Source of the DNA: Clostridia bacterium
Lineage (GTDB): Bacteria > Bacillota > Clostridia > UMGS1883 > UMGS1540
Direction: 5' to 3'
Assembly (NCBI GenBank): GCA_017442155.1
Contig: JAFSAU010000030.1
Span: 1-64,000, forward strand
DNA length: 64,000 nt
Shown here: in pieces, positions 1-6,491 of the stretch
How the letters are laid out: each line of letters opens with the position of its first letter
Numbering within the stretch: position 1 is the stretch's first letter
Notes under the pieces: generated by a model
What the model was told of the DNA's origin: nothing
Databases searched by the model: none
The model's input: only the letters and a program-made list of their open reading frames with translations
Position numbers and translations under genes: made by a program

Positions 1-108
1 TTAAAGGTACGTAACTATACATACAACAAGTTTCCTATCCGTCCATTAAATTGGAGATCTCCTGACGAATGTATTCACGCCTTTCTTGAAACAGGAGAAA
101 TTTTTTGA
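1..108 (+). CDS. C-terminal end of a possible IS30-like transposase (partial)
   Basis: An open frame of 35 codons enters from the window edge and stops at TGA 106-108. The visible end reads ..PIRPLNWRSPDECIHAFL.., which resembles the C-terminal tail of IS30-family transposases (pattern RP..LNWxSPxE). The catalytic DDE core lies outside the window, so this cannot be confirmed here. The AT-rich stretch behind it (110-185) could hold the element's right end, but I cannot define an inverted repeat without the other end. It could equally be the tail of an unrelated protein. Confidence 0.45.
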   Translation, partial: LKVRNYTYNKFPIRPLNWRSPDECIHAFLETGEIF

Positions 109-190
109 GGAATTTTGTAACACATCATTGACAAACCTACATTTCTCGGATTCGACGAAAACTGTAAGGCAATTCAATGCATAAAGACTA

Positions 191-223
191 AAAAAGGAGC
201 GAAAACGGCTTCGTTCCTTTTTT
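191..223. terminator. Bidirectional intrinsic terminator
   Basis: An 11-bp stem (191-201 with 212-222, one G-T pair) closes a 10-nt loop. It is flanked by an A run on the left and a T run on the right, so it can stop both the plus-strand fragment and the minus-strand hydrolase gene that ends at 231. Confidence 0.75.
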
Positions 224-230
224 CGACTCC

Positions 231-2405
231 CTATTCAATCACCCATTCACTCTGCGGAATGACGATAGGCTTGCATAACGGCGAAAGATTTCCCGTTCCG
301 CCCCACACCAGTATTTTGATTTCATCAAGGTCTCCTTCAAGAGTAGCAATTATAACCTCATTACTACACGTTACATTTTTCATATCAACAAATTGTCCGT
401 TTTTATATCCCGCAACAATCACTTCACATTGTTTATCATTATTAAATAACTTTGTTTCTACTCTGTGTATGGTATCACTTACTTTAACCGTTGGTTTTAT
501 ATATATATCTTCTATTTCGCAAATAAAACCTATTTCTGTATGCTTATAAAAGGTATCGTCCCACTTTCCTGTGCTTCTGTATATGCATGCATAGTTTGAT
601 TCCCCATCATTTTTACCACCATTAGGTTCTCCGTCCCCCCAATTCACATATGTATCATTAACTGAATAACCGTATACATCACCTTTCCAGAATTGTGTTC
701 CATTTATCCATTTCCAATTTTCATCTTCTTCCGCATCGGTACCGCCTATCCAATAATACTTTGATGTTCCATCTTGAATCAAATCATATATAATTTTATT
801 TTCCTCTGCGCTTTCTATAGTTACTAAATGTCCACCAAGTGTTTCACAATATTTCTTTGCGACATGCCATGGCAGTTTTTCGTCAAATATCATATATCTA
901 TCATTCTCTATAACAGGAGTTATTTCTTCAAACTCACAAACTACACCAATCTGCGTATGATTAAAAGATGTATCATCCCACATTCCTGTACTTTTATATA
1001 TACACGCATAGTTTGATTCGCCATCATTTTTACCGCCGTTGGGTTCTCCGTTACCCCAATTTACATATTCACTATTAACAGAAAATCCATTTGCTCCACC
1101 TTCCCAGAATTGTGTTCCGTTTATCCACTTCCAAATTTCATCATCCTCCGCATCGGTAGCGCCTATCCAATAATATTTCATAGTGCCATCCTGAAGTAAT
1201 TTATGGATTTTTGCATTTTCTTCTTCGCTTTCTATTGTTGCTAAATGACCACCTAATAATTCGCAATATTTCTCAGCAGCATACCACGACATTGGCTCGT
1301 CCAGAACTACATATTTTTTCCCTTCATCCAATTTTATACTTTCTATATCAATTACATTAAAGTAGTAATAATCACTGAATGTAGATAGCCAGTCTGTACC
1401 CGTTGCATTCCAGTAATTTGAATTTTTTGATTCCAGTATTACATAATAATAACCCGGAGCCAACTTTCTTGACACACCACTTTCAGCATAAAAAATATTC
1501 TCAATCCCTTTAAATATTCCCTCTTGGTCTAACCGTTTAATATAAAGATTGTAGTGTGTTGTATTATTTGTACTATCCCACTTAAAAGTAATATTATCCA
1601 TATTGCTATATAAATCTTGTATTCTCAATACCGGTTTCCCCGGGGCATTTACGCAAAATTTACAGGTCGATGAATAGGCAAATTCCTGCTTTGCAATAAT
1701 TTCTCCACATCTGCATTCGTAATAACAATAATGGGGGTGATTACCGCCGTAATACAAATACTTATCATGCGTATGCGTATGATTATTCATGCATTCAGAG
1801 CAGGATGTCAAAAACCCAAATTCTTGTTTTGCTTTGATATCGTCACAGTATGAACATTGATAGTATGCGTAATGCGGATGCCAGCCTCCATAATAACGAA
1901 AAACATCATAGGAATGCGTGTGTGTGACAGTTGATGTCTGATTAGTCAGTCTTCTTCCATACTCCAATTTACAACCGCTACCGCTATATGTCCAAGTAGA
2001 AATATAACTGCCGTATTCGATTTGGCGACCTGCACCGGGAGCATGTATCATCTGATTATTTCCCACATATATTCCAACATGTCCAATGCTGCCATCGGAA
2101 TACGAAAAGCAACAAATATCGCCCGCCTTTAAATCGGAAATGGCAATTTTTGTTCCAACCTTCGCTTGATCATATGTTAGTCTGGGAATAGAATATCCAC
2201 AAGCAGCATATACTCTCTGCACCAACCCGCTGCAGTCTAACTTTACGCCGCCATCGCCTGCCCATCCATAGGAATAACCTAACCATTTTTTTGCTTCCGC
2301 AACAATATCGGCACCTGTTGCCGCATTAACTGTCATTGGTTCTACCAGAACTACAGATACCACCACACACACCGCAACAACCACACTTAAAATCCTTTTT
2401 CTCAC
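231..2405 (-). CDS. Secreted NlpC/P60 peptidase with two C-type lectin domains
   Basis: A 724-residue exported protein. The GTG start at 2405 is chosen because GGAGG lies at 2414-2418; the frame stays open further upstream only through a terminator hairpin. Domains in order: signal peptide (1-28); NlpC/P60 endopeptidase (about 30-150) with Cys58 in DCSGLV, His109 in GHVGIYVG and His121; two Cys/His-rich repeats (about 162-252) with HTH, HPHY and paired CxxC that may bind metal; a fibronectin-like stretch (about 255-360); two C-type lectin-like domains (about 370-515 and 516-650), each with an EPN motif and a WDD-like segment typical of Ca2+/mannose-type binding; and a C-terminal ~75-residue module also found at the end of the M23 protein at 6492-9173. 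NlpC/P60 enzymes cut peptide stems of peptidoglycan; the lectin domains suggest binding to glycans. Substrate is inferred. Expression probably passes through the structured leader at 2419-2635. Confidence 0.88.
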   Translation of the reverse strand: MRKRILSVVVAVCVVVSVVLVEPMTVNAATGADIVAEAKKWLGYSYGWAGDGGVKLDCSGLVQRVYAACGYSIPRLTYDQAKVGTKIAISDLKAGDICCFSYSDGSIGHVGIYVGNNQMIHAPGAGRQIEYGSYISTWTYSGSGCKLEYGRRLTNQTSTVTHTHSYDVFRYYGGWHPHYAYYQCSYCDDIKAKQEFGFLTSCSECMNNHTHTHDKYLYYGGNHPHYCYYECRCGEIIAKQEFAYSSTCKFCVNAPGKPVLRIQDLYSNMDNITFKWDSTNNTTHYNLYIKRLDQEGIFKGIENIFYAESGVSRKLAPGYYYVILESKNSNYWNATGTDWLSTFSDYYYFNVIDIESIKLDEGKKYVVLDEPMSWYAAEKYCELLGGHLATIESEEENAKIHKLLQDGTMKYYWIGATDAEDDEIWKWINGTQFWEGGANGFSVNSEYVNWGNGEPNGGKNDGESNYACIYKSTGMWDDTSFNHTQIGVVCEFEEITPVIENDRYMIFDEKLPWHVAKKYCETLGGHLVTIESAEENKIIYDLIQDGTSKYYWIGGTDAEEDENWKWINGTQFWKGDVYGYSVNDTYVNWGDGEPNGGKNDGESNYACIYRSTGKWDDTFYKHTEIGFICEIEDIYIKPTVKVSDTIHRVETKLFNNDKQCEVIVAGYKNGQFVDMKNVTCSNEVIIATLEGDLDEIKILVWGGTGNLSPLCKPIVIPQSEWVIE

Positions 2406-2418
2406 GTAAAAAACCTCC

Positions 2419-2635
2419 AAAAAATAAAAAATGCGCCGACCGAAGCCGACGCAAAAAACGCAAACTCCGGTAGTCGCCAAACTAACTTAAACAGAGAAGT
2501 AGGAATATCCTGCCACACCATCCAATTGGAGCTTGCATTTTTAACAAAATCCAAAGATGGTATGCGCAAAAAAACGCAAAAGTATTCTTAGAAATAAAAA
2601 TACTCCTACCTTCTCTTTTATTCAGTTAGTTTGGC
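2419..2635 (-). ncRNA. Structured leader RNA, copy A, ending in a terminator
   Basis: The minus-strand leader of the NlpC/P60-lectin gene. The outer stem pairs 2624-2635 with 2476-2487 (12 bp, starting GCCAAAC). A second stem (GAGAAG.GTAGGA with TCCTACTTCTC) and internal hairpins, including CATACCATC with GATGGTGTG, lie inside. The outer stem is followed by GAC-N4-GGAG, then a hairpin 2432-2453 with a TTCG loop and a T-rich tract, i.e. an intrinsic terminator placed directly before the SD site. The same layout and nearly the same 3' sequence occur at 9273-9479. I do not recognise it as a known riboswitch family; class and ligand are unknown. Confidence 0.7.
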
Positions 2636-2642
2636 AAAAACA

Positions 2643-2671
2643 ATTATATCACAAAGGGCCCATAATTGCAA
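2643..2671 (-). promoter_or_regulatory. SigA-type promoter of leader A
   Basis: On the minus strand: TTGCAA (2671-2666), 17-bp spacer, TATAAT (2648-2643). The expected start falls at about 2636, right at the first base of the leader's outer stem. Confidence 0.75.
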
Positions 2672-2708
2672 CATTTTTTTACATTTAACCATTATTATAT
2701 GAAAACAC

Positions 2709-2737
2709 TTGAAAAATCACGTTGTTTGCATTATAAT
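2709..2737 (+). promoter_or_regulatory. SigA-type promoter of proC
   Basis: TTGAAA (2709-2714), 17-bp spacer, TATAAT (2732-2737), about 32 bp before the proC start codon. It diverges from the promoter at 2643-2671. Confidence 0.75.
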
Positions 2738-2768
2738 AGAAAAAAAACGAGAAAAGGCGTGAAAAAAT

Positions 2769-3554
2769 ATGAAAATCGGAATCATCGGCGCAGGCAACAT
2801 GTCTGCCGCCATTACAAAAGGACTGATTGGTGCAGGGGCTGTGCCGGCTGACATTTTTGTCAGCGACATTTCGGAGGAAAAGCTCCGCGAAGCCGCGGCA
2901 CTCGGCGTGCAAACCGGCACAAACGAAGAAGCCGCCAGGTTTGGCGATGCAGTGATTCTTGCTGTAAAACCAAACATTTTCGAGAAAGCTCTCCCCTCTC
3001 TTGCAGATTTACTGAAAGGAAAGCTTGTCATTTCCATTGCAGCAGGCATTACCATTGGATTTATTTCCTCACTGCTTCCCGGCGCACGCATTGTACGGCT
3101 GATGCCCAACACCCCCGCCCTCGTGGGTGCTGGGATGACCGCCATTTCCTTTGCCGCCCCGGCAACGCAGGCAGATGCGGACACCGTAGAAAAGCTGTTT
3201 TCTTCTTTAGGAAAAACGGTACAGGTGCCGGAAAGTCTTATGGATGCTGTTGTTGCGGTAAGCGGCAGCGGTCCTGCCTATGTATATATGCTCATTGACG
3301 CCATGGCGCAAGGCGGTGTGGTGCAGGGCCTTTCCAAGAAGGATGCACTTCTTCTGGCTGCGCAGACTGTACTGGGCGCGGCGAAAATGGTTCTCGAAAC
3401 CGGAGAACACCCGGCCGTTCTCTGCGACAATGTCTGTTCACCCGGCGGCACTACGATTGCCGCAGTGGAGGTCCTGGAAAACAAGGGCTTCCGCGCCTCG
3501 GTAATGGAAGCCGAAAAAAGATGTGCCGAAAAAAGTTCACAGCTGAAAAAATAA
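2769..3554 (+). CDS. proC: Pyrroline-5-carboxylate reductase
   Basis: The last step of proline synthesis: reduces 1-pyrroline-5-carboxylate to L-proline with NAD(P)H in the cytoplasm. The 261 residues match the usual family length. The N-terminus KIGIIGAGNMSAAI is the Rossmann nucleotide-binding motif. The C-terminal half carries VAVSGSGPAYVYM and SPGGTTIAAV, the dimerisation/substrate signature of ProC. It is the first gene of a plus-strand run with spoIIM, the xerD-like gene and dacF, and has its own consensus promoter at 2709-2737. Grouping with sporulation genes is probably positional rather than functional. Confidence 0.95.
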   Translation: MKIGIIGAGNMSAAITKGLIGAGAVPADIFVSDISEEKLREAAALGVQTGTNEEAARFGDAVILAVKPNIFEKALPSLADLLKGKLVISIAAGITIGFISSLLPGARIVRLMPNTPALVGAGMTAISFAAPATQADADTVEKLFSSLGKTVQVPESLMDAVVAVSGSGPAYVYMLIDAMAQGGVVQGLSKKDALLLAAQTVLGAAKMVLETGEHPAVLCDNVCSPGGTTIAAVEVLENKGFRASVMEAEKRCAEKSSQLKK

Positions 3555-3565
3555 ACATACTTGTC

Positions 3566-3597
3566 CCTTTTGCCGCATACACTACGGCAAAAGGAGG
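3566..3597 (+). promoter_or_regulatory. Hairpin covering the spoIIM ribosome-binding site
   Basis: A perfect 10-bp inverted repeat (3566-3575 with 3585-3594, CCTTTTGCCG / CGGCAAAAGG) whose right arm contains most of the AAAAGGAGG Shine-Dalgarno sequence of spoIIM. No T run follows, so translational masking is more likely than termination. This is inferred from sequence only. Confidence 0.55.
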
Positions 3598-3603
3598 CTT
3601 TAG

Positions 3604-4167
3604 ATGGATACGAAAACAAAATTCTGGTTATTTTGTATGCCGGTAGCGGTGATTGCCGGTATTTGTCTCGGAACGGTGGCGGCGGCGCGGACGGACACTT
3701 CATCCCTTTTTGCGGCGGCGGCGGAGAGCATGGCCTCGGAAGCGATGATGCCGGACAGTTTTTTTAAAGCACTCCGGCAAAACGTCCTGGCGGCAGGTCT
3801 TCTCTGCGTATTCGGTACCACGGTGCTGGGGGTGATTCCCTCTGCAATTTTGCTGACGCTCCGGGGCTACGCTGTAGGAAAAACTGTCGGTGCACTGGTA
3901 GCGACGTTTGGATTTCGGGGCTTTGGAGCGGCGGTATGCGGCGTTTTCCCCCACAATCTTCTGTACATACCGTTTTTGTCTCTTCTGGCTGTATGCGGCA
4001 CCCGGTTTTCGCGGCGGCTCATGCACGGTGAAGGAAAAAAACGGGGTCAGCTGGCAGGCTATCTGTTTTCGGCGGCACTTCTGACCTTGCCTGTACTTCT
4101 GGGATGTGTGGTAGAAGGGTACATTTCCGCGCCGCTACTGAAATCGATTCTTGGCCCGCATTTATAA
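3604..4167 (+). CDS. spoIIM: Stage II sporulation protein M-like membrane protein
   Basis: A 187-residue polytopic membrane protein of the SpoIIM family. In Bacillus, SpoIIM forms the DMP peptidoglycan-hydrolase complex with SpoIID and SpoIIP that drives engulfment of the forespore. Visible here: N-terminal membrane segment (about 6-28), further hydrophobic spans around 58-85, 100-130 and 148-175, and the family motif FPHNLLYIP in the middle. The start is set by AAAAGGAGG 7 nt upstream. The following xerD-like gene starts 12 nt after the stop, an arrangement often seen in Clostridia. Partners spoIID and spoIIP are not in the window. Confidence 0.88.
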   Translation: MDTKTKFWLFCMPVAVIAGICLGTVAAARTDTSSLFAAAAESMASEAMMPDSFFKALRQNVLAAGLLCVFGTTVLGVIPSAILLTLRGYAVGKTVGALVATFGFRGFGAAVCGVFPHNLLYIPFLSLLAVCGTRFSRRLMHGEGKKRGQLAGYLFSAALLTLPVLLGCVVEGYISAPLLKSILGPHL

Positions 4168-4179
4168 AAGGAGTTACTT

Positions 4180-5043
4180 ATGGAGGCTTTTGTCACATAT
4201 CTGAAAAATGAAAAATGTTTGTCGGATGCCACAGCGGCCTCCTACTTACAAGACGTGCGCCGGTTTTCCGCCTTTCTCGGCAGAGACGCCGCCAAAGCCA
4301 GCCGTGAGGATGCAGAGGCCTATATTCTGCATATGCAAAGCCACGGCCGCTCTCCGGCTACTGTGCGCCGTTCCCTCTGTTCCCTGCACATCTATTACCG
4401 GTTTCTGGAAGCGACCGGAAAAACTACCATAGACCCAACCGCCCACATTCCGCGACCGGAAAACGACCGGAAACTGCCTCTGATTCTCACCGCCGGCGAG
4501 GCGATACGCCTTATGTCCGCCCCGGTGGGAGACAGTCCCCTTGCCCTGCGGGACAGGGCCATGCTGGAGCTATTGTATGCCACAGGCATCACGGTTTCAG
4601 AGCTGGTAGGTCTGCGGATTGAGAACATAAATCTGCGCCGCCGCACGTTAGTGCTTCGCGGCGCACACCGGACACGCACTGTCCCCTTTGGCAGGCCTGC
4701 AGCGGCGGCTCTGAACGAATATATCCGCAAAGCCCGGCCTCTGCTTCTCCGCGGGGGCGGTGAAGTAGCACTGTTTGTAAACTATACCGGCACCCCCATG
4801 TCCCGGCAGGGCTTCTGGAAGCTGATAAAAAAATACAAGGAACAGGCCGGCATTGATAAGGAAATCACGCCACACATGCTCCGGCATTCCTTTGCGGCCC
4901 ATCTTCTGGAGGGCGGTGCGGACCTCGGCTCCATTCAGGAGATGATGGGCTTCATTGACCCATCCTCCACGTCCGTTTATACTAAAATTGTGGAAAACCA
5001 GCTTGCGGACGTTTACAAGAAAGCCCATCCCCGGGCAAACTAA
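4180..5043 (+). CDS. XerD-like tyrosine recombinase with degraded active site
   Basis: 287 residues with full XerC/D architecture: an N-terminal SAM-like core-binding domain (1-85) and a catalytic domain (about 100-280). The family normally resolves chromosome dimers at dif. Aligning with E. coli XerD by eye, the residues R148, K172 and H270 are replaced here: Thr138 in YATGITVSELVGL where Arg is expected, Ala162 in LRGAHRTR where GKGxK is expected (one residue also missing), and Phe258 in MMGFID where GH is expected. His232 and Arg235 (HMLRH) and the nucleophile Tyr267 (SVYTK) remain. The reading frame is intact. It may be a structural or DNA-binding paralogue rather than an active recombinase; a genuine XerC/D pair would then be elsewhere. 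Start: SD AAAGGAG at about 4168. Confidence 0.85.
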   Translation: MEAFVTYLKNEKCLSDATAASYLQDVRRFSAFLGRDAAKASREDAEAYILHMQSHGRSPATVRRSLCSLHIYYRFLEATGKTTIDPTAHIPRPENDRKLPLILTAGEAIRLMSAPVGDSPLALRDRAMLELLYATGITVSELVGLRIENINLRRRTLVLRGAHRTRTVPFGRPAAAALNEYIRKARPLLLRGGGEVALFVNYTGTPMSRQGFWKLIKKYKEQAGIDKEITPHMLRHSFAAHLLEGGADLGSIQEMMGFIDPSSTSVYTKIVENQLADVYKKAHPRAN

Positions 5044-5184
5044 CGGGTTTACCGGTCGTAGCCAGTGTGAAACGCTGTGCATAAGAACAGGAAAAATTTC
5101 CTGAAACGGACATAATCAATGCCACACCGGAATAGGATACTACCACGATGGGATGTGCGCGTCCCGGAAATGGAGGCCTTTTCT

Positions 5185-6321
5185 TTGAAAAAATGTATTT
5201 CTTTTCTACTCTCTCTTTTTCTTATCCTGTCGGCACTGCCTGCCGGAGCCGACACCCCTGCCGTCGCGGTAAACGCTAGGTCTGCCCTTTTAATGGAAGC
5301 GTCCACCGGACGGATTCTCTATGAAAGCAACATTCATGAAGCGATGCCCCCGGCCTCAGTCACCAAAATCATGACCATGCTCCTGACGATGGAAGCGATT
5401 GCTGACGGACGCCTTACCTATGACACCATAGTTACGGCCAGCGAAAATGCAAAACGCATGGGCGGCTCCACCATTTTTCTGGATACGGGCGAACAAATGT
5501 CCGTATATGACCTTCTGAAGGGAATTGCCGTTGCTTCCGGCAACGATGCATGCGTAGCCATGGCGGAACATCTGGCCGGAAGCGAAGCCGAGTTTGTACG
5601 GCAAATGAACGAGCGGGCGGCGGCCCTCGGCATGGAAAACACCCACTTTGTCAACTGTAACGGTCTGGATACGGAAGGCCATGTGACCAGTGCCTACGAC
5701 ATTGCGCTGATGAGCCGCGAGCTATTAAAGCATGAGGATATTTTTCAGTTCACCACCATCTGGGTGGACAGTCTCAGAAACGGTGCATTTGGTCTTGCCA
5801 ACACCAATAAACTGATTCGTTTTTATGATGGTGCCAACGGCCTTAAAACCGGCTCCACCGATGATGCACTTTACTGTCTTTCTGCCACGGCAAAACGGGA
5901 CGACATGCAGCTCATTGCCGTTATCATGGGTGCCCCCACCACGAAAGACCGCTTTGACAGTGCCCGTGCCCTTCTTGATTACGGCTTTGCCAATTTCTCC
6001 ATTGCCCACGCAGCTGATACGGAAACACCCGTGCACAGTATCCGGGTGGAAAAAGGTACAAGAAATGCGGTAACGCTCCGTTGCGGCGAGTCCCTATCGG
6101 TGCTCCTGCCTAAAGGGAAGACCGATGAGGTCCTGACGCGAATAGAAGCACCCGAAAGCGTAACCGCACCCGTTGCCGCCGGTCAGGAAGCGGGCAGAAT
6201 AGTCTTTTATATCGGCGAGGAGGAGCTGGGAAAAGTGCCGCTGGTGTTTACCGAAGATGTGCCCAAAAAATCCTTCGGAAGCGTTCTTTGTGAACTGCTT
6301 TCCCGTTGGTGCGCGGCCTAA
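5185..6321 (+). CDS. dacF: D-alanyl-D-alanine carboxypeptidase (DacF/PBP5 family)
   Basis: A low-molecular-weight penicillin-binding protein that trims the terminal D-Ala of peptidoglycan stem peptides outside the membrane. With the TTG start at 5185, eight bases after GGAGG (5172-5176), the protein has 378 residues and a clean signal peptide (about 1-22, KKCISFLLSLFLILSALPAG). All three serine-peptidase motifs are present: S58-V-T-K61, S118-G-N and K221-T-G. The C-terminal part (about 275-345) fits the PBP5-C beta domain, with a hydrophobic/amphipathic tail. Proximity to spoIIM agrees with the sporulation-linked DacF subgroup. An ATG further upstream (5119) would remove the signal peptide from the N-terminus and has no SD. 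Confidence 0.92.
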   Translation: MKKCISFLLSLFLILSALPAGADTPAVAVNARSALLMEASTGRILYESNIHEAMPPASVTKIMTMLLTMEAIADGRLTYDTIVTASENAKRMGGSTIFLDTGEQMSVYDLLKGIAVASGNDACVAMAEHLAGSEAEFVRQMNERAAALGMENTHFVNCNGLDTEGHVTSAYDIALMSRELLKHEDIFQFTTIWVDSLRNGAFGLANTNKLIRFYDGANGLKTGSTDDALYCLSATAKRDDMQLIAVIMGAPTTKDRFDSARALLDYGFANFSIAHAADTETPVHSIRVEKGTRNAVTLRCGESLSVLLPKGKTDEVLTRIEAPESVTAPVAAGQEAGRIVFYIGEEELGKVPLVFTEDVPKKSFGSVLCELLSRWCAA

Positions 6322-6434
6322 AGGCCAAAATTCACAGATTATTCAAAAACTCCTTATAGTCGGGACATAAATTTATGCTATTCTAAAACATAAGGGAGTC
6401 AGTGCTCCCGCAACCAATTCTTTTTCATTTTTCT

Positions 6435-6475
6435 CACAACAGACCCGCCTTTGGCGGGTCTGTTGTGTTGTTTTT
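6435..6475 (+). terminator. Intrinsic terminator after dacF
   Basis: A 15-bp perfect GC-rich stem (6435-6449 with 6453-6467), three-base loop, then TTGTTTTT. It sits between the convergent dacF and M23 genes. A smaller hairpin GGGAG/CTCCC lies upstream near 6394-6409. Confidence 0.85.
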
Positions 6476-6491
6476 ACAAGGTAATTTTTTG

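Noticed and set aside
2419-2635. c-di-AMP (ydaO) or c-di-GMP riboswitch before the NlpC/P60 gene
   Set aside because: Target genes fit ydaO control, but its conserved core elements (GGGGGAxCC-type loops and CAGCTAACC) are not visible in either leader, nor is the GEMM core.
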